From NCBI RefSeq assembly GCF_009184865.1, contig NZ_CP045096.1, positions 8,866,001 through 8,930,000 of the forward strand: a stretch of DNA of 64,000 nucleotides. The letters run 5' to 3'. Source of the stretch: Streptomyces phaeolivaceus (GTDB taxonomy: Bacteria; Actinomycetota; Actinomycetes; Streptomycetales; Streptomycetaceae). A program made the position numbers and the translations under genes. Positions 26,581 to 33,875 of this stretch are shown piece by piece. Position 1 is the first letter of the stretch. Each line of letters starts with the position of its first letter. The notes under the pieces were generated by a model. That model ran no database searches and was not told the DNA's origin. It saw only the letters and a program-made list of their open reading frames with translations.

Positions 26581-26744
26581 CCCCCGGCCCACACCCGCGC
26601 CCGCGCTCCGCAAGGGGCGCGGGGAACTGCGCGACCGGCCACGACGACGCGGCAGCCGACCGACAACCCATCCCGGCACCCCGGGCGGAGCGACTACGAG
26701 CCGCACTCACCTCACGTCAGTAGGTGTTCTTCTACCTGCGCTGT
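26581..26744. repeat. Dispersed intergenic repeat copy
   Basis: Contains CAAGGGGCGCGGGGAACTGC, GCGACCGGCCACGACG and a GCAGCCGACCGACAACCC tail, the same module found in several other gaps of this window. No gene is seen here. Confidence 0.55.
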
Positions 26745-27677
26745 TCATGAAGGAGGCACAGCCAGACAGTGTGATGTTGGCTGTGCCTGTCGTGTTCCGC
26801 GTTCCTGGTTGGCCTTCGGCTCGGCGTACGCGAAGTCATATGGAGCCCAGTCGGTGACCTGGTGGTAGCCGAGACGCTGGTAGAGGGCGTTGCTGGTGGG
26901 GTTGCCCGCGTCCGTGAACAGTACGACCTCCGTCGCGCCCGCGGTGAGTGCGGCTCGGCTGACCTCGGCGGTCACGGCGGCCGCGTAGCCGCGGCCGCGG
27001 AGGTGGGCCGGGGTGTAGACGGGGTCCAGCCGGACCATCCCGGCGACCATCGGGTTGAGGCCGGCCATGGAGACTGGGGTGCCGTCTGGGGTTTCCCAGA
27101 AGGTGTACCGCTTTTCGGCGAAGCGCGTACTGGCCCAGGAGGCGGCGTCGATGGTCACGGTCTCCCCGAGGTCGGCGGCGAGTTCGCGCCACCAGCGCAG
27201 GAGGTGCTCGTGGTCCTGCTCGCCGACCAGGCGGCTGTGGCCGTCCGGGTGCGGCTTCGGCGGGGTGAGGGTGTCCAGGCGGTACAGGTGCATCTGGACG
27301 CGGAGTGTGATCGTCGCGCCGGTGTGCTCTTGCCAGGCCTTGGCGAACGCGCCGGCGGTGTCGTGGTCCGCGGTGACGCCGGCGAGGGTGCGGCCGAGGC
27401 CGGTCAGATGGGTGGCAAGGGCGTCGGTCTGTTCGGCGGAGAGCGGTGTGAGGGCCAGCCGGCGGGTCGGTGGGCGGTAGAAGATCGCCTGGGTCCCGCC
27501 GTCCGACTCCAGTCGGCCGAAGAGGACGGGTCCGGGAAGGGCGCTTGGGTTGGTTCGCCACTTCTCCAGGGTCGTGAGCGGCGTGTTGTGCAGGACGGGG
27601 CGTGAGCGGAGGAAGTCTCCGGCACGGTCGAGGAAGTCGTCGATGTCTTCGGTGAGGTGCCAGGCATCTGGACGCAT
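26745..27677 (-). CDS. GNAT family N-acetyltransferase
   Basis: 310 residues. The C-terminal half is a GNAT fold with acetyl-CoA loop HLRGRGYAAAV (motif A) and motif B ATEVVLFTDAGNPTSNALYQRLGYHQV. The N-terminal half is a degenerate second GNAT-like region, as in DUF4081-type or tandem GNAT proteins. The substrate is unknown. The last about 20 codons (NQERGTRQAQPTSHCLAVPPS) overlap a hairpin and look like an extension past the usual end at about YAEP. Stop at 26745. Confidence 0.85.
   Translation of the reverse strand: MRPDAWHLTEDIDDFLDRAGDFLRSRPVLHNTPLTTLEKWRTNPSALPGPVLFGRLESDGGTQAIFYRPPTRRLALTPLSAEQTDALATHLTGLGRTLAGVTADHDTAGAFAKAWQEHTGATITLRVQMHLYRLDTLTPPKPHPDGHSRLVGEQDHEHLLRWWRELAADLGETVTIDAASWASTRFAEKRYTFWETPDGTPVSMAGLNPMVAGMVRLDPVYTPAHLRGRGYAAAVTAEVSRAALTAGATEVVLFTDAGNPTSNALYQRLGYHQVTDWAPYDFAYAEPKANQERGTRQAQPTSHCLAVPPS
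26755..26787. terminator. Hairpin overlapping the 3' end of the GNAT gene
   Basis: Perfect 10-bp inverted repeat GGCACAGCCA / TGGCTGTGCC (26755-26764, 26778-26787) with a 13-nt loop. It lies inside the final codons, so the gene end may have been remodelled. Confidence 0.55.
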
Positions 27678-27820
27678 GCTTCATGGTCTTGCATGCACTC
27701 GAAGCCGGAGAGCCGAAGACGAGCCGTCGTCATACGCCATGCGGGCGGGCCAACTTTGGCTATTTGCACGGGAGTTGTCTTTGTCCACTGGCTGGTGTGG
27801 GGGCTTTTGTGGGTCAGGCG

Positions 27821-28115
27821 TCAGGCCATCATGGTGATGAGTGCCCAGTTCAGGTGGGCTTCGGAGTGCTCGGGAAGACGTTCGTAGCCGCGTGCGTTGC
27901 GGCGGGCGTTCATGCACCAGCCGATCGTGCGTTCTACTTTCCAGCGGCGGGGCAGGACGACGAAGCCCTTGGCGCCTTTGGGCTGGGAGACTATGCGCCG
28001 GGTGAGCCAGAGGTGGTCGCGGGCCCAGTCCACGAGTTCGCCAGCGTGGCCTCGGTCGGCCCAGATCTGGGTGATCTGCGGCTGGGTGAGGCGCAGCCGC
28101 CGGGTTCACACAGGT
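27821..28115 (-). pseudogene. IS5-family transposase, C-terminal fragment
   Basis: Reads LRLTQPQITQIWADRGHAGELVDWA, then VLPRRWKVERTIGWCMNARR and SEAHLNWALITMMA, the C-terminal part of an IS5-type DDE transposase. It includes the second catalytic Asp (WADRG) and the Glu (VERT). About 97 residues remain. The 5' part ends abruptly where the right end of an IS200/IS605-type element begins at about 28116, so it was disrupted by a second insertion. The N-terminal half is not found beyond that element. Confidence 0.8.
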
Positions 28116-28442
28116 TTGACATGCTCCTTGCCCTGAAGTGAAGAGCGAGGATTCTGGCCTTCCTCGACTTGTGCTGTGCCGCTTAGCGGCACGGTTTCCG
28201 GTCAGGAATCCGTGGCTTCCTGTTTCTTCGCGCTGTGCCGGGACCGCTCCTGGTCTTACCGGCGCTCCGCAGGCCGTCACCGCCAGTCCGGCGGCCGATT
28301 TGATGTTGAGTGCGGCGTTGGTGTCCCGGTCGTGGACAGTGCCGCGGGCGGCACAAGTCCATTCCCGGACGCTCAGCGGTTTGGGTCCGTTGTCCATGCC
28401 GCAGGTGGAGCAGGTTCGGGAAGCTGGGGTGAACCGGCCGAT
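28116..28442 (-). pseudogene. IS200/IS605-family tnpB 3' fragment with right end
   Basis: From 28442 the frame reads GRFTPASRTCSTCG, then KPLSVREWTCAARG and HDRDTNAALNIKSAAGLAV, the C-terminal zinc ribbon and RuvC-III (HDRDxNAA) of TnpB. The second CxxC is broken (CAAR instead of CxxC). An in-frame TAG sits at 28443-28445, right before the homology. The right end ends near TTGACATGCTCCTTGCCCTG (28116-28135 on the + strand), and a GTGCCGC-TTA-GCGGCAC hairpin lies at 28176-28192. In intact elements this 3' region encodes the guide (omega) RNA. Only the last quarter of the gene remains, so no nuclease is made. Confidence 0.75.
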
Positions 28443-28788
28443 CTAGAAACTTCGAACGCCTACTGCCATTGGGAACGTGTGCGCGAGCTGTCACTGAACC
28501 GGCTCAATCCCACACCGCGACGGCTCTCGTCCGCCGCGTCCATCGGCCGACTCAGCGACGATCGCCCGATCGCCCGATCGCCCGATCGCCCGTGCGCCCG
28601 ATCGCCCGTGCGCCCGATCGCCCGTGCGCCCGACGCAGTCCGATCAGCCGGAGCTTTCGCCTTCTCCCGCGCGCCGCCGTGCATCACCCGGGCGGGCGAC
28701 GGGACCATGGCGGAGCCCAGGTCCTGTCGAGGGCCGTGTTGATGCGGCGTTGATCGAACGTTTTTCGGGGCCGGGCACGATGCCGTGC
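28443..28788. other. Gene-free stretch with a tandem array upstream of whiB
   Basis: No credible coding sequence. It contains the 8-bp array at 28559-28630 and, at its right edge, the presumed whiB promoter (TTGATC ... CACGAT just before the start). The left edge borders the tnpB relic. Confidence 0.6.
28559..28630. repeat. 8-bp tandem repeat array (CGATCGCC / CGTGCGCC)
   Basis: Nine contiguous 8-bp units: four CGATCGCC, then alternating CGTGCGCC and CGATCGCC ending in CGTGCGCC. The CGATCG core is self-complementary, giving regularly spaced palindromes 8 bp apart (less than one helical turn). It lies about 160 bp before the whiB start. Confidence 0.92.
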
Positions 28789-29037
28789 ATGCACAACGAC
28801 ACGATCACCCCAATCGACCGTGCCTGGCAGGAGCGGGCGCTGTGCGCGCAGACGGGGGCCGATTTCTTCTTTCCCGAGCCCGGCAGCTCGGTGCGTGAGG
28901 CGAAGCGCATCTGCGGCATGTGCGAGATGCGTACCGCGTGTCTCGACTACGCGCTCTCCCACGACGAACGGTTCGGCGTGTGGGGCGGACTGTCCGAGAA
29001 GGAGCGACTGCGACTGCGACGCACCGAGAACGGCTGA
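28789..29037 (+). CDS. WhiB family iron-sulfur transcriptional regulator
   Basis: 82 residues with the four cluster-binding cysteines Cys19, Cys42, Cys45 and Cys51 (CGMCEMRTAC) and the beta-turn GVWGG at about 63-67, followed by a basic C-terminus (EKERLRLRR). Wbl proteins bind a [4Fe-4S] cluster, contact the principal sigma factor and regulate development or redox response. ATG 28789 is used; ATG 28780 in the same frame is possible. The promoter lies right before the start, suggesting a very short leader. Which Wbl paralogue it is cannot be settled here. Confidence 0.93.
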   Translation: MHNDTITPIDRAWQERALCAQTGADFFFPEPGSSVREAKRICGMCEMRTACLDYALSHDERFGVWGGLSEKERLRLRRTENG

Positions 29038-29043
29038 CCCGGC

Positions 29044-29068
29044 GGAGGCGGCCCGACGGGCCGCCTCC
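29044..29068. terminator. Bidirectional hairpin terminator
   Basis: GGAGGCGGCCC / GGGCCGCCTCC (11 bp, 3-nt loop) between convergent whiB and desaturase genes, 7 nt after the whiB stop. Confidence 0.85.
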
Positions 29069-29078
29069 TCGCCGTTGC

Positions 29079-30104
29079 CTACGCCCCGGCCCGTGCGGCC
29101 ATGCGTGCCTTGCGGGCCGCGAGCTTCTCGTCGAACTTGCTGGCTTCCGCGTCGAGTCCGCCCATGTAGAGGCCCAGCTCTTCCTGCGCCTTCATGCCCT
29201 CGGGGCCGAGGCCGTCGATCTCCATGATCTTCAGGAAGCGGATGACGGGCGCGAGGACGTCGTCGTGGTGGATGCGCATGTTGTAGACCTCTCCGATGGC
29301 CATCTGCGCGGCGGCGCGCTCGAAGCCGGGCATGCCGTGGCCGGGCATCCGGAAGTCGACGACCACGTCGCGGACGGCCTGCATGGTGAGGTCGGGGGCG
29401 AACTCGAACGCCGCCTTGAGCAGGTTCCGGTAGAAGATCATGTGCAGGTTCTCGTCGGTCGCGATACGCGCCAGCATGCGGTCGCACACCGGGTCACCGG
29501 AGTGGTGGCCGGTGTTTCGGTGCGAGACGCGGGTGGCGAGCTCCTGGAAGGCGACGTACGCGACCGTGTGGAGCATCGAGTGCCGGTTGTCCGACTCGAA
29601 GCCCTCGCCCATGTGGGCCATACGGAACTGTTCGAGCTTGTCCGGGTCCACCGCGCGCGAGGCGAGGAGGTAGTCGCGCATCACGATGCCGTGCCGGCCC
29701 TCCTCCGCGGTCCAGCGGTGCACCCAGGTGCCCCAGGCGCCGTCACGGCCGAAGAGGGTGGCGATCTCGTGGTGGTAGCTCGGCAGGTTGTCCTCGGTCA
29801 GCAGGTTCACCACGAGGGCGATCCGGCCGACCTCCGTGACCTTGGACTGCCCCTTCTCCCAGGCCTCGCCGTCCTCGAAGAAGCCGGGGAAGTTGCGGCC
29901 GTCGCTCCACGGCACGTACTCGTGCGGCATCCAGTCCTTGGTGACCTTGAGATGCCGGTTGAGTTCCGTCTCGACGACTTCCTCCAGCGCGTACAGCAGC
30001 CGCGCGTCGGTCCACTCGTTGGACGGGCTGCCGAGGTGAGGAGAAGTGATCGACACAGAGGCTCCAGGGGGACGAACAGGGGCGAGGATCTTGTGGGCGG
30101 TCAC
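29079..30104 (-). CDS. Acyl-[acyl-carrier-protein] desaturase
   Basis: 341 residues of the soluble diiron fatty acid desaturase family (type 2). The two EXXH-type iron motifs are visible as WTAEEGRHG and ATDENLHM, with further carboxylate helices at EEVVETELNRHLKV and NLLTEDNLPSYHHEI. It would introduce a double bond into acyl-ACP in the cytoplasm, adjusting membrane fluidity. Its promoter carries an unusual set of CCTACGG/CGTAGG inverted repeats (30119-30168), 15 nt before the ATG at 30104, pointing to a dedicated repressor. An internal GTG about 17 codons downstream is an alternative start. Confidence 0.93.
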   Translation of the reverse strand: MTAHKILAPVRPPGASVSITSPHLGSPSNEWTDARLLYALEEVVETELNRHLKVTKDWMPHEYVPWSDGRNFPGFFEDGEAWEKGQSKVTEVGRIALVVNLLTEDNLPSYHHEIATLFGRDGAWGTWVHRWTAEEGRHGIVMRDYLLASRAVDPDKLEQFRMAHMGEGFESDNRHSMLHTVAYVAFQELATRVSHRNTGHHSGDPVCDRMLARIATDENLHMIFYRNLLKAAFEFAPDLTMQAVRDVVVDFRMPGHGMPGFERAAAQMAIGEVYNMRIHHDDVLAPVIRFLKIMEIDGLGPEGMKAQEELGLYMGGLDAEASKFDEKLAARKARMAARAGA

Positions 30105-30118
30105 GGCCGGGTGACCTC

Positions 30119-30168
30119 AACCTACGGCATCGTAGGCTACGTACCCGTAGGTTACGATGCCGTAGGTT
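30119..30168. promoter_or_regulatory. Nested inverted repeats upstream of the acyl-ACP desaturase
   Basis: A perfect 16-bp inverted repeat (AACCTACGGCATCGTA at 30119-30134, complement at 30153-30168) encloses a second CTACGTACCCGTAGG partial repeat, giving four copies of the CCTACG/CGTAGG hexamer in 50 bp. This looks like a multi-site TetR-type operator covering the promoter. The regulator is not evident nearby. Confidence 0.75.
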
Positions 30169-30229
30169 AAGGGCGCTGTAAAGAGTGCTGATCAGCAGGG
30201 TTCCGCACGGGGTCGACGGGTATGCCGAA

Positions 30230-30258
30230 GGCCCCGTGGACCCGCAGGTCCCGGGGCC
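30230..30258. terminator. Terminator of the DDAH gene
   Basis: Stem GGCCCCG-t-GGACC / GGTCC-CGGGGCC with a CGCA loop, 22 nt past the stop of the minus-strand gene ending at 30281. Confidence 0.75.
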
Positions 30259-30280
30259 GAAAGGGTGAGGAAGCGCCGAT

Positions 30281-31057
30281 TCAGGCGTACAGACCCCGCA
30301 GCCGCACCGAGAGGCACGTCACACAGCCCTCCAGCTTCTCGAACTCGCCGATGTCGACCACGACGGGCTCGTACCCGAGGTCGGCGTACAGCTCCGCCGT
30401 CTTCGGCGCGCTCGCCGCCATCAGCAGCTTGTCGCCGCCGAGGAGCACCACATGCGCCCCGGACTTCTCCGGCACCGGCAGGAAGCGTCCGAACAGCGAC
30501 GGGGTGTCCATCTTCGGGATGTGCCCGACGACCGTGCCGTCGGGCAGCGCGGTGACCGCCGACTTCAGATGCAGCACCTTGCTCACCGGCGCGGAGACCA
30601 CCCGGGCCCCGAGCGGCTCGAACGCCGCCCGCAGCTGCTGCACCCCGGCCGCGTTGGTACGCCCGCCCCGGCCCACGAAGACCGTGTCGCCGACCTTGAG
30701 GACGTCACCGCCCTCCAGGGTGCCCGGCGCCCAGACCCAGTTCACCGAGCAGCCGAGCGCGGCCACGGCCTCCTCGATCCCGTCGGTCTCGCCCCGCCGG
30801 GACTCGGCGCCGGGGCGCGCGATCAGCGCCACGTTCTTGTACATGACCACGGTGTCCTCGACGAACACCGAGTCCGGGCAGTCGTCGGCCGGGTCCACCT
30901 CGATCGTCTCCCAGCCGTGGTCGCGCAGGGCCTTCCCGTACGCCTCCCACTGCTCGACGGCGAGGTCGACGTCCACCTTCGTGCGTTCGATGTGCGTGAC
31001 GAGGCCTTCGGCCAGGCGGGGGCTCGGGCGGCGGACGAGGGCTTTCCTGCTGGGCAC
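30281..31057 (-). CDS. ddaH: N(G),N(G)-dimethylarginine dimethylaminohydrolase (DDAH)
   Basis: 258 residues of the arginine deiminase superfamily. The catalytic set is in place: Glu115 (TLEGGDV), His163 (VLHLKS) and Cys248 (CVTCLSVRL), matching Glu114/His162/Cys249 of the Pseudomonas enzyme. Substrate-binding VFVEDTVVMY is also seen. It hydrolyses dimethylarginine or related guanidines to citrulline and an amine. The start is GTG 31057 with GGAG 8 nt upstream. A strong hairpin follows the stop, so it is monocistronic. Confidence 0.93.
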   Translation of the reverse strand: MPSRKALVRRPSPRLAEGLVTHIERTKVDVDLAVEQWEAYGKALRDHGWETIEVDPADDCPDSVFVEDTVVMYKNVALIARPGAESRRGETDGIEEAVAALGCSVNWVWAPGTLEGGDVLKVGDTVFVGRGGRTNAAGVQQLRAAFEPLGARVVSAPVSKVLHLKSAVTALPDGTVVGHIPKMDTPSLFGRFLPVPEKSGAHVVLLGGDKLLMAASAPKTAELYADLGYEPVVVDIGEFEKLEGCVTCLSVRLRGLYA

Positions 31058-31180
31058 GTGGGTGACTCCGAATCGAACGACGGTTTTCCGGCGCCCGTGA
31101 GGCGACGCCGGTCCGCCATCATGCAGTCCCGGTGCACGAGGACAAAACCCCCGTGCGCGGGCTGTGGCCCTCCTGAGATA

Positions 31181-31196
31181 CTCGGCGGTAGCCGAG
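31181..31196. terminator. Small hairpin between the ABC-F and DDAH genes
   Basis: CTCGGC-GGTA-GCCGAG, about 57 nt past the ABC-F stop codon at 31253 on the transcribed strand; a second GC-rich stem follows. It probably ends the ABC-F transcript. Confidence 0.5.
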
Positions 31197-31252
31197 GGCG
31201 AGGCCGAGCCCGGTGCGCCCGCCCCTGCCGTCCGCCCCGCCGCCCGGCCCGG

Positions 31253-32884
31253 TCAGCCGGTCGTCTCGATCTCCTCCGGTGTGGTCGCCCGCAGCTCTCC
31301 CTCCTCCATCAGCAGCCACCGGGTGATCCCGATCGACTCCAGGAACGGCAGGTCGTGGCCGGCCACGATCAGCGCCCCCTCGTACGACTCCAGGGCGGTC
31401 GTCAGCTGCCGCACGCTCGCCATGTCGAGGTTGTTCGTCGGCTCGTCCAGCATCAGCAGCTGCGGGGCGGGCTCGGCGAGCATCAGGGCCGCGAGGGCCG
31501 CCCGGAAGCGCTCCCCGCCGGACAGGGTCGCCGCGGGCTGGTCGGCGCGGGCGCCCCGGAACAGGAAGCGGGCGAGCCGGGCCCGGACCCGGTTGTTGGT
31601 GGCGTCCGGCGCGAATCGGGCCACGTTCTCGGCGACCGTCAGATCGTCGTCGAGGACGTCGAGCCGCTGCGGCAGGAACCGCGTCGGCACATGCGCCTTC
31701 GTCTCGCCGCTCACCGGCTCCAGCTCGCCCGCGATCGTCCGCAGCAGCGTGGTCTTGCCCGCGCCGTTGCGGCCGATCAGCGCGATCCGCTCCGGGCCGC
31801 GCAGATCGAGCCCGCCCTTGACCCGGGCGCCGTACCTCAGCTCCAGATCCAGCAGGGTGAGCACGGTCCGGCCCGGCGGTACGGCCGTGTACGGCAGCTC
31901 GACGCGGATCTCGTCCTCGTCCCGTACGGCCTCCACCGCCTCGTCGAGGCGCTCCTTCGCCCCGGCGAGCCGTTCCTCGTGCAGGACGCGGTGCTTGCCC
32001 GCGGACTCCTGGGCCGCGCGCTTGCGCAGGCCCGCGACGATCTTCGGTACCCGCTTCTGATCCTGCATCTTCTGCCCGAACCGCTTGCGCCGGGCCAACT
32101 TGACCTGGGCGTCCACGAGTTCGCGCTTCTGCTTCTTGAGATCGGACTCGGCGACCCGCACCATCCGCTCGGCGGCCTCCTGTTCGGTGGCGAGCGCCTC
32201 CTCGTACGAGGAGAAGTTGCCGCCGTACCAGGTGACCTCGCCCGCGTGCAGATCGGCGATCTGGTCGACCAGGTCAAGGAGTTCACGGTCGTGACTGACC
32301 ACGATCATGACCCCGGACCAGGACGCGACGGCGTCGTACAGCCGGCGCCGCGCGTACAGGTCGAGGTTGTTGGTCGGCTCGTCCAGGAGGAGGACGTCGG
32401 GGCGGCGCAGCAGCAGTGCGGCCAGCCGCAGCAGCACCGACTCGCCGCCCGAGACCTCGCCGATGGTGCGGTCCAAGTCGATGTGGCCCAGGCCGAGTTG
32501 GCCGAGGGTCGCCAGGGCGCGTTCCTCGACGTCCCAGTCGTCGCCGACCGCCGCGAAGTGCTCCTCCGCCACGTCGCCCGCCTCGATGGCGTGCAGCGCG
32601 GCGCGGGCGGCGGCGATCCCGAGCGCCTCGTCGACCCTGAGGCCGGTGTCGAGCGTGACGTTCTGCGGGAGGTGGCCGACCTCGCCGCTCGCGCGGACGG
32701 TGCCCTCGGACGGGGTGAGTTGACCGGCGATCAGCTTCAACAGGGTTGATTTCCCTGATCCGTTGACCCCGACGAGCCCGGTACGGCCGGGGCCGAAGGC
32801 GATCTGCAGATCCTCGAAGACGGGGGTGCCGTCGGGCCAGGCGAAGGACAGGGAGGTGCAGGTGAGGGACAGGGGAGTAGACAT
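31253..32884 (-). CDS. ABC-F family ATP-binding protein (ribosome-associated type)
   Basis: About 543 residues with two ABC domains and no membrane segment. The first Walker A is GVNGSGKSTL, with signature VSGGE and LLLDEPTNNLDLYARR. A Lys/Arg-rich linker (about residues 230-310; KKQKRELVDAQVKLARRKRFGQKM) follows. The second Walker A is GRNGAGKTTL, with signature LSGGE and LMLDEPTNNLD. ABC-F proteins act on the ribosome; some protect it from antibiotics. The ATG at 32884 is chosen since the frame upstream is non-conserved. A 325-nt leader with a hairpin over the ribosome binding site suggests regulated translation, as for antibiotic-resistance ABC-Fs. Confidence 0.9.
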   Translation of the reverse strand: MSTPLSLTCTSLSFAWPDGTPVFEDLQIAFGPGRTGLVGVNGSGKSTLLKLIAGQLTPSEGTVRASGEVGHLPQNVTLDTGLRVDEALGIAAARAALHAIEAGDVAEEHFAAVGDDWDVEERALATLGQLGLGHIDLDRTIGEVSGGESVLLRLAALLLRRPDVLLLDEPTNNLDLYARRRLYDAVASWSGVMIVVSHDRELLDLVDQIADLHAGEVTWYGGNFSSYEEALATEQEAAERMVRVAESDLKKQKRELVDAQVKLARRKRFGQKMQDQKRVPKIVAGLRKRAAQESAGKHRVLHEERLAGAKERLDEAVEAVRDEDEIRVELPYTAVPPGRTVLTLLDLELRYGARVKGGLDLRGPERIALIGRNGAGKTTLLRTIAGELEPVSGETKAHVPTRFLPQRLDVLDDDLTVAENVARFAPDATNNRVRARLARFLFRGARADQPAATLSGGERFRAALAALMLAEPAPQLLMLDEPTNNLDMASVRQLTTALESYEGALIVAGHDLPFLESIGITRWLLMEEGELRATTPEEIETTG

Positions 32885-33211
32885 GAGGAACCTCGCGGGT
32901 GCGATGCGGCCAGGGGGACGCGTGCGAAACACCGCGAGGGGCGGCCCGACGGGAGCGAGCGGCGCGGGCAGCCGGGTTCGTGAGAAAGGCCCGCTGCCGG
33001 CAGGACGGCTCGTACGCCGAGGTCGCACGCAACGCACACAGCAAATGCCGGGAAGCGGCATGACGCCGGGAAACGGCAAGGTGTGTGACGCGGTGTCTCA
33101 GGACCTCAGACGAGCAACGTCCTTCTCCAATCGACGGCAACAGGACCGTGCACCAACGTACGGAGGGGCTCGGAAGAGTGTCAACGCATTAAACGCGACG
33201 CGGGCCCGGCC
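32885..33211 (-). promoter_or_regulatory. Long 5' leader of the ABC-F gene with ribosome-binding-site hairpin
   Basis: No protein gene fits this 327-nt gap between ssgD (ends 33212) and the ABC-F start. On the minus strand CCTCGCGGTG (32930-32939) can pair with CACCCGCGAGG (32891-32901), with one bulged base, burying the GAGG that precedes the ATG. A possible tiny upstream frame (TTG CTC GTC TGA) follows GGAGAAGG near 33120. This is the layout expected of a translational attenuator; the mechanism is inferred. Confidence 0.5.
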
Positions 33212-33628
33212 TCAGCAGGCGTCCCGCATCAGCTGGGCGAGGTCGTGGTCGAGGTCGACATGCTGGTGTTCGAGGCCGAGCGGCACCAGCTCCATCGAGC
33301 GCTCCAGGAAGCGCCGTATCTCACCGGCGTGCACATGCACCACGGCGGTGCCCTCCGGCGCGTGGAACTCCAGCACGAGCCGCTCGTAGCCGTACGGGCG
33401 GACGCGCACGTCCCCGTGGCCGACGGGCTCCTCCATACCGGTCACGAGGAGTTCGCGGGCGAAGGTCCAGCAGACGTCGACACCCTCCAGCGTGGCCGGG
33501 GCGGGGAAGGTCATACGGACCGCGAACGGGTCGTCGCGGTCGTAGTGGAGCGTTGCGGGAATGCTCGGCATCCGCGGCGCGGCGGCGACGAGACGGGCCT
33601 CTACGGGCTGCTCGATGACGGTGGACAA
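33212..33628 (-). CDS. ssgD: SsgA-like sporulation/cell division protein, probably SsgD
   Basis: 138 residues covering the whole SsgA/SsgB-type fold: LHYDRDDPFAVRMTF, VCWTFARELLVTGM, GHGDVRVRPYGYERLVLEF and the C-terminal LGLEHQHVDLDHDLAQLM. SALPs steer cell-wall synthesis and septation in sporulating actinomycetes. The start is TTG 33628 (TTG TCC ACC GTC), supported by GGGAG 9 nt upstream and by the family N-terminus STVIEQPVEARL. The ssgD name rests on similarity and on neighbours resembling the S. coelicolor SCO6722 context, from memory. Confidence 0.85.
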   Translation of the reverse strand: MSTVIEQPVEARLVAAAPRMPSIPATLHYDRDDPFAVRMTFPAPATLEGVDVCWTFARELLVTGMEEPVGHGDVRVRPYGYERLVLEFHAPEGTAVVHVHAGEIRRFLERSMELVPLGLEHQHVDLDHDLAQLMRDAC

Positions 33629-33875
33629 CGCCTTGCTCCCTTGTGACGGGTGGACGGATTCCGGAGGGCTGAAGCCTGGCAATTGCGAAGACGCCGGATC
33701 GGGCCGATCCGTGCACATGAGGGTCGAGTGACCTCTGTCACCGAGCCCAATCCCTGGGGTGATCCCTTTCTCGTCCCGCGTCGCGGGATATGGGAGAGGA
33801 CACCGGACGCCGCCCCGTGGTTCCCGGCCGAGGCCATCTGGACGGCGCCGGATCGGTGCACTAGCTTCGCCCGCC
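33629..33875. promoter_or_regulatory. Divergent promoter region between ssgD and the BNR-repeat gene
   Basis: Contains a perfect 17-bp palindrome CGGATCGGGCCGATCCG (33695-33711) and GTGAC-CTCT-GTCAC (33728-33741). No gene is seen. These may be operators for either gene. Confidence 0.5.

Noticed and set aside
28559..28630. Repeat array considered as a CRISPR
   Set aside because: Units are only 8 bp with no spacers, and no cas genes are present.
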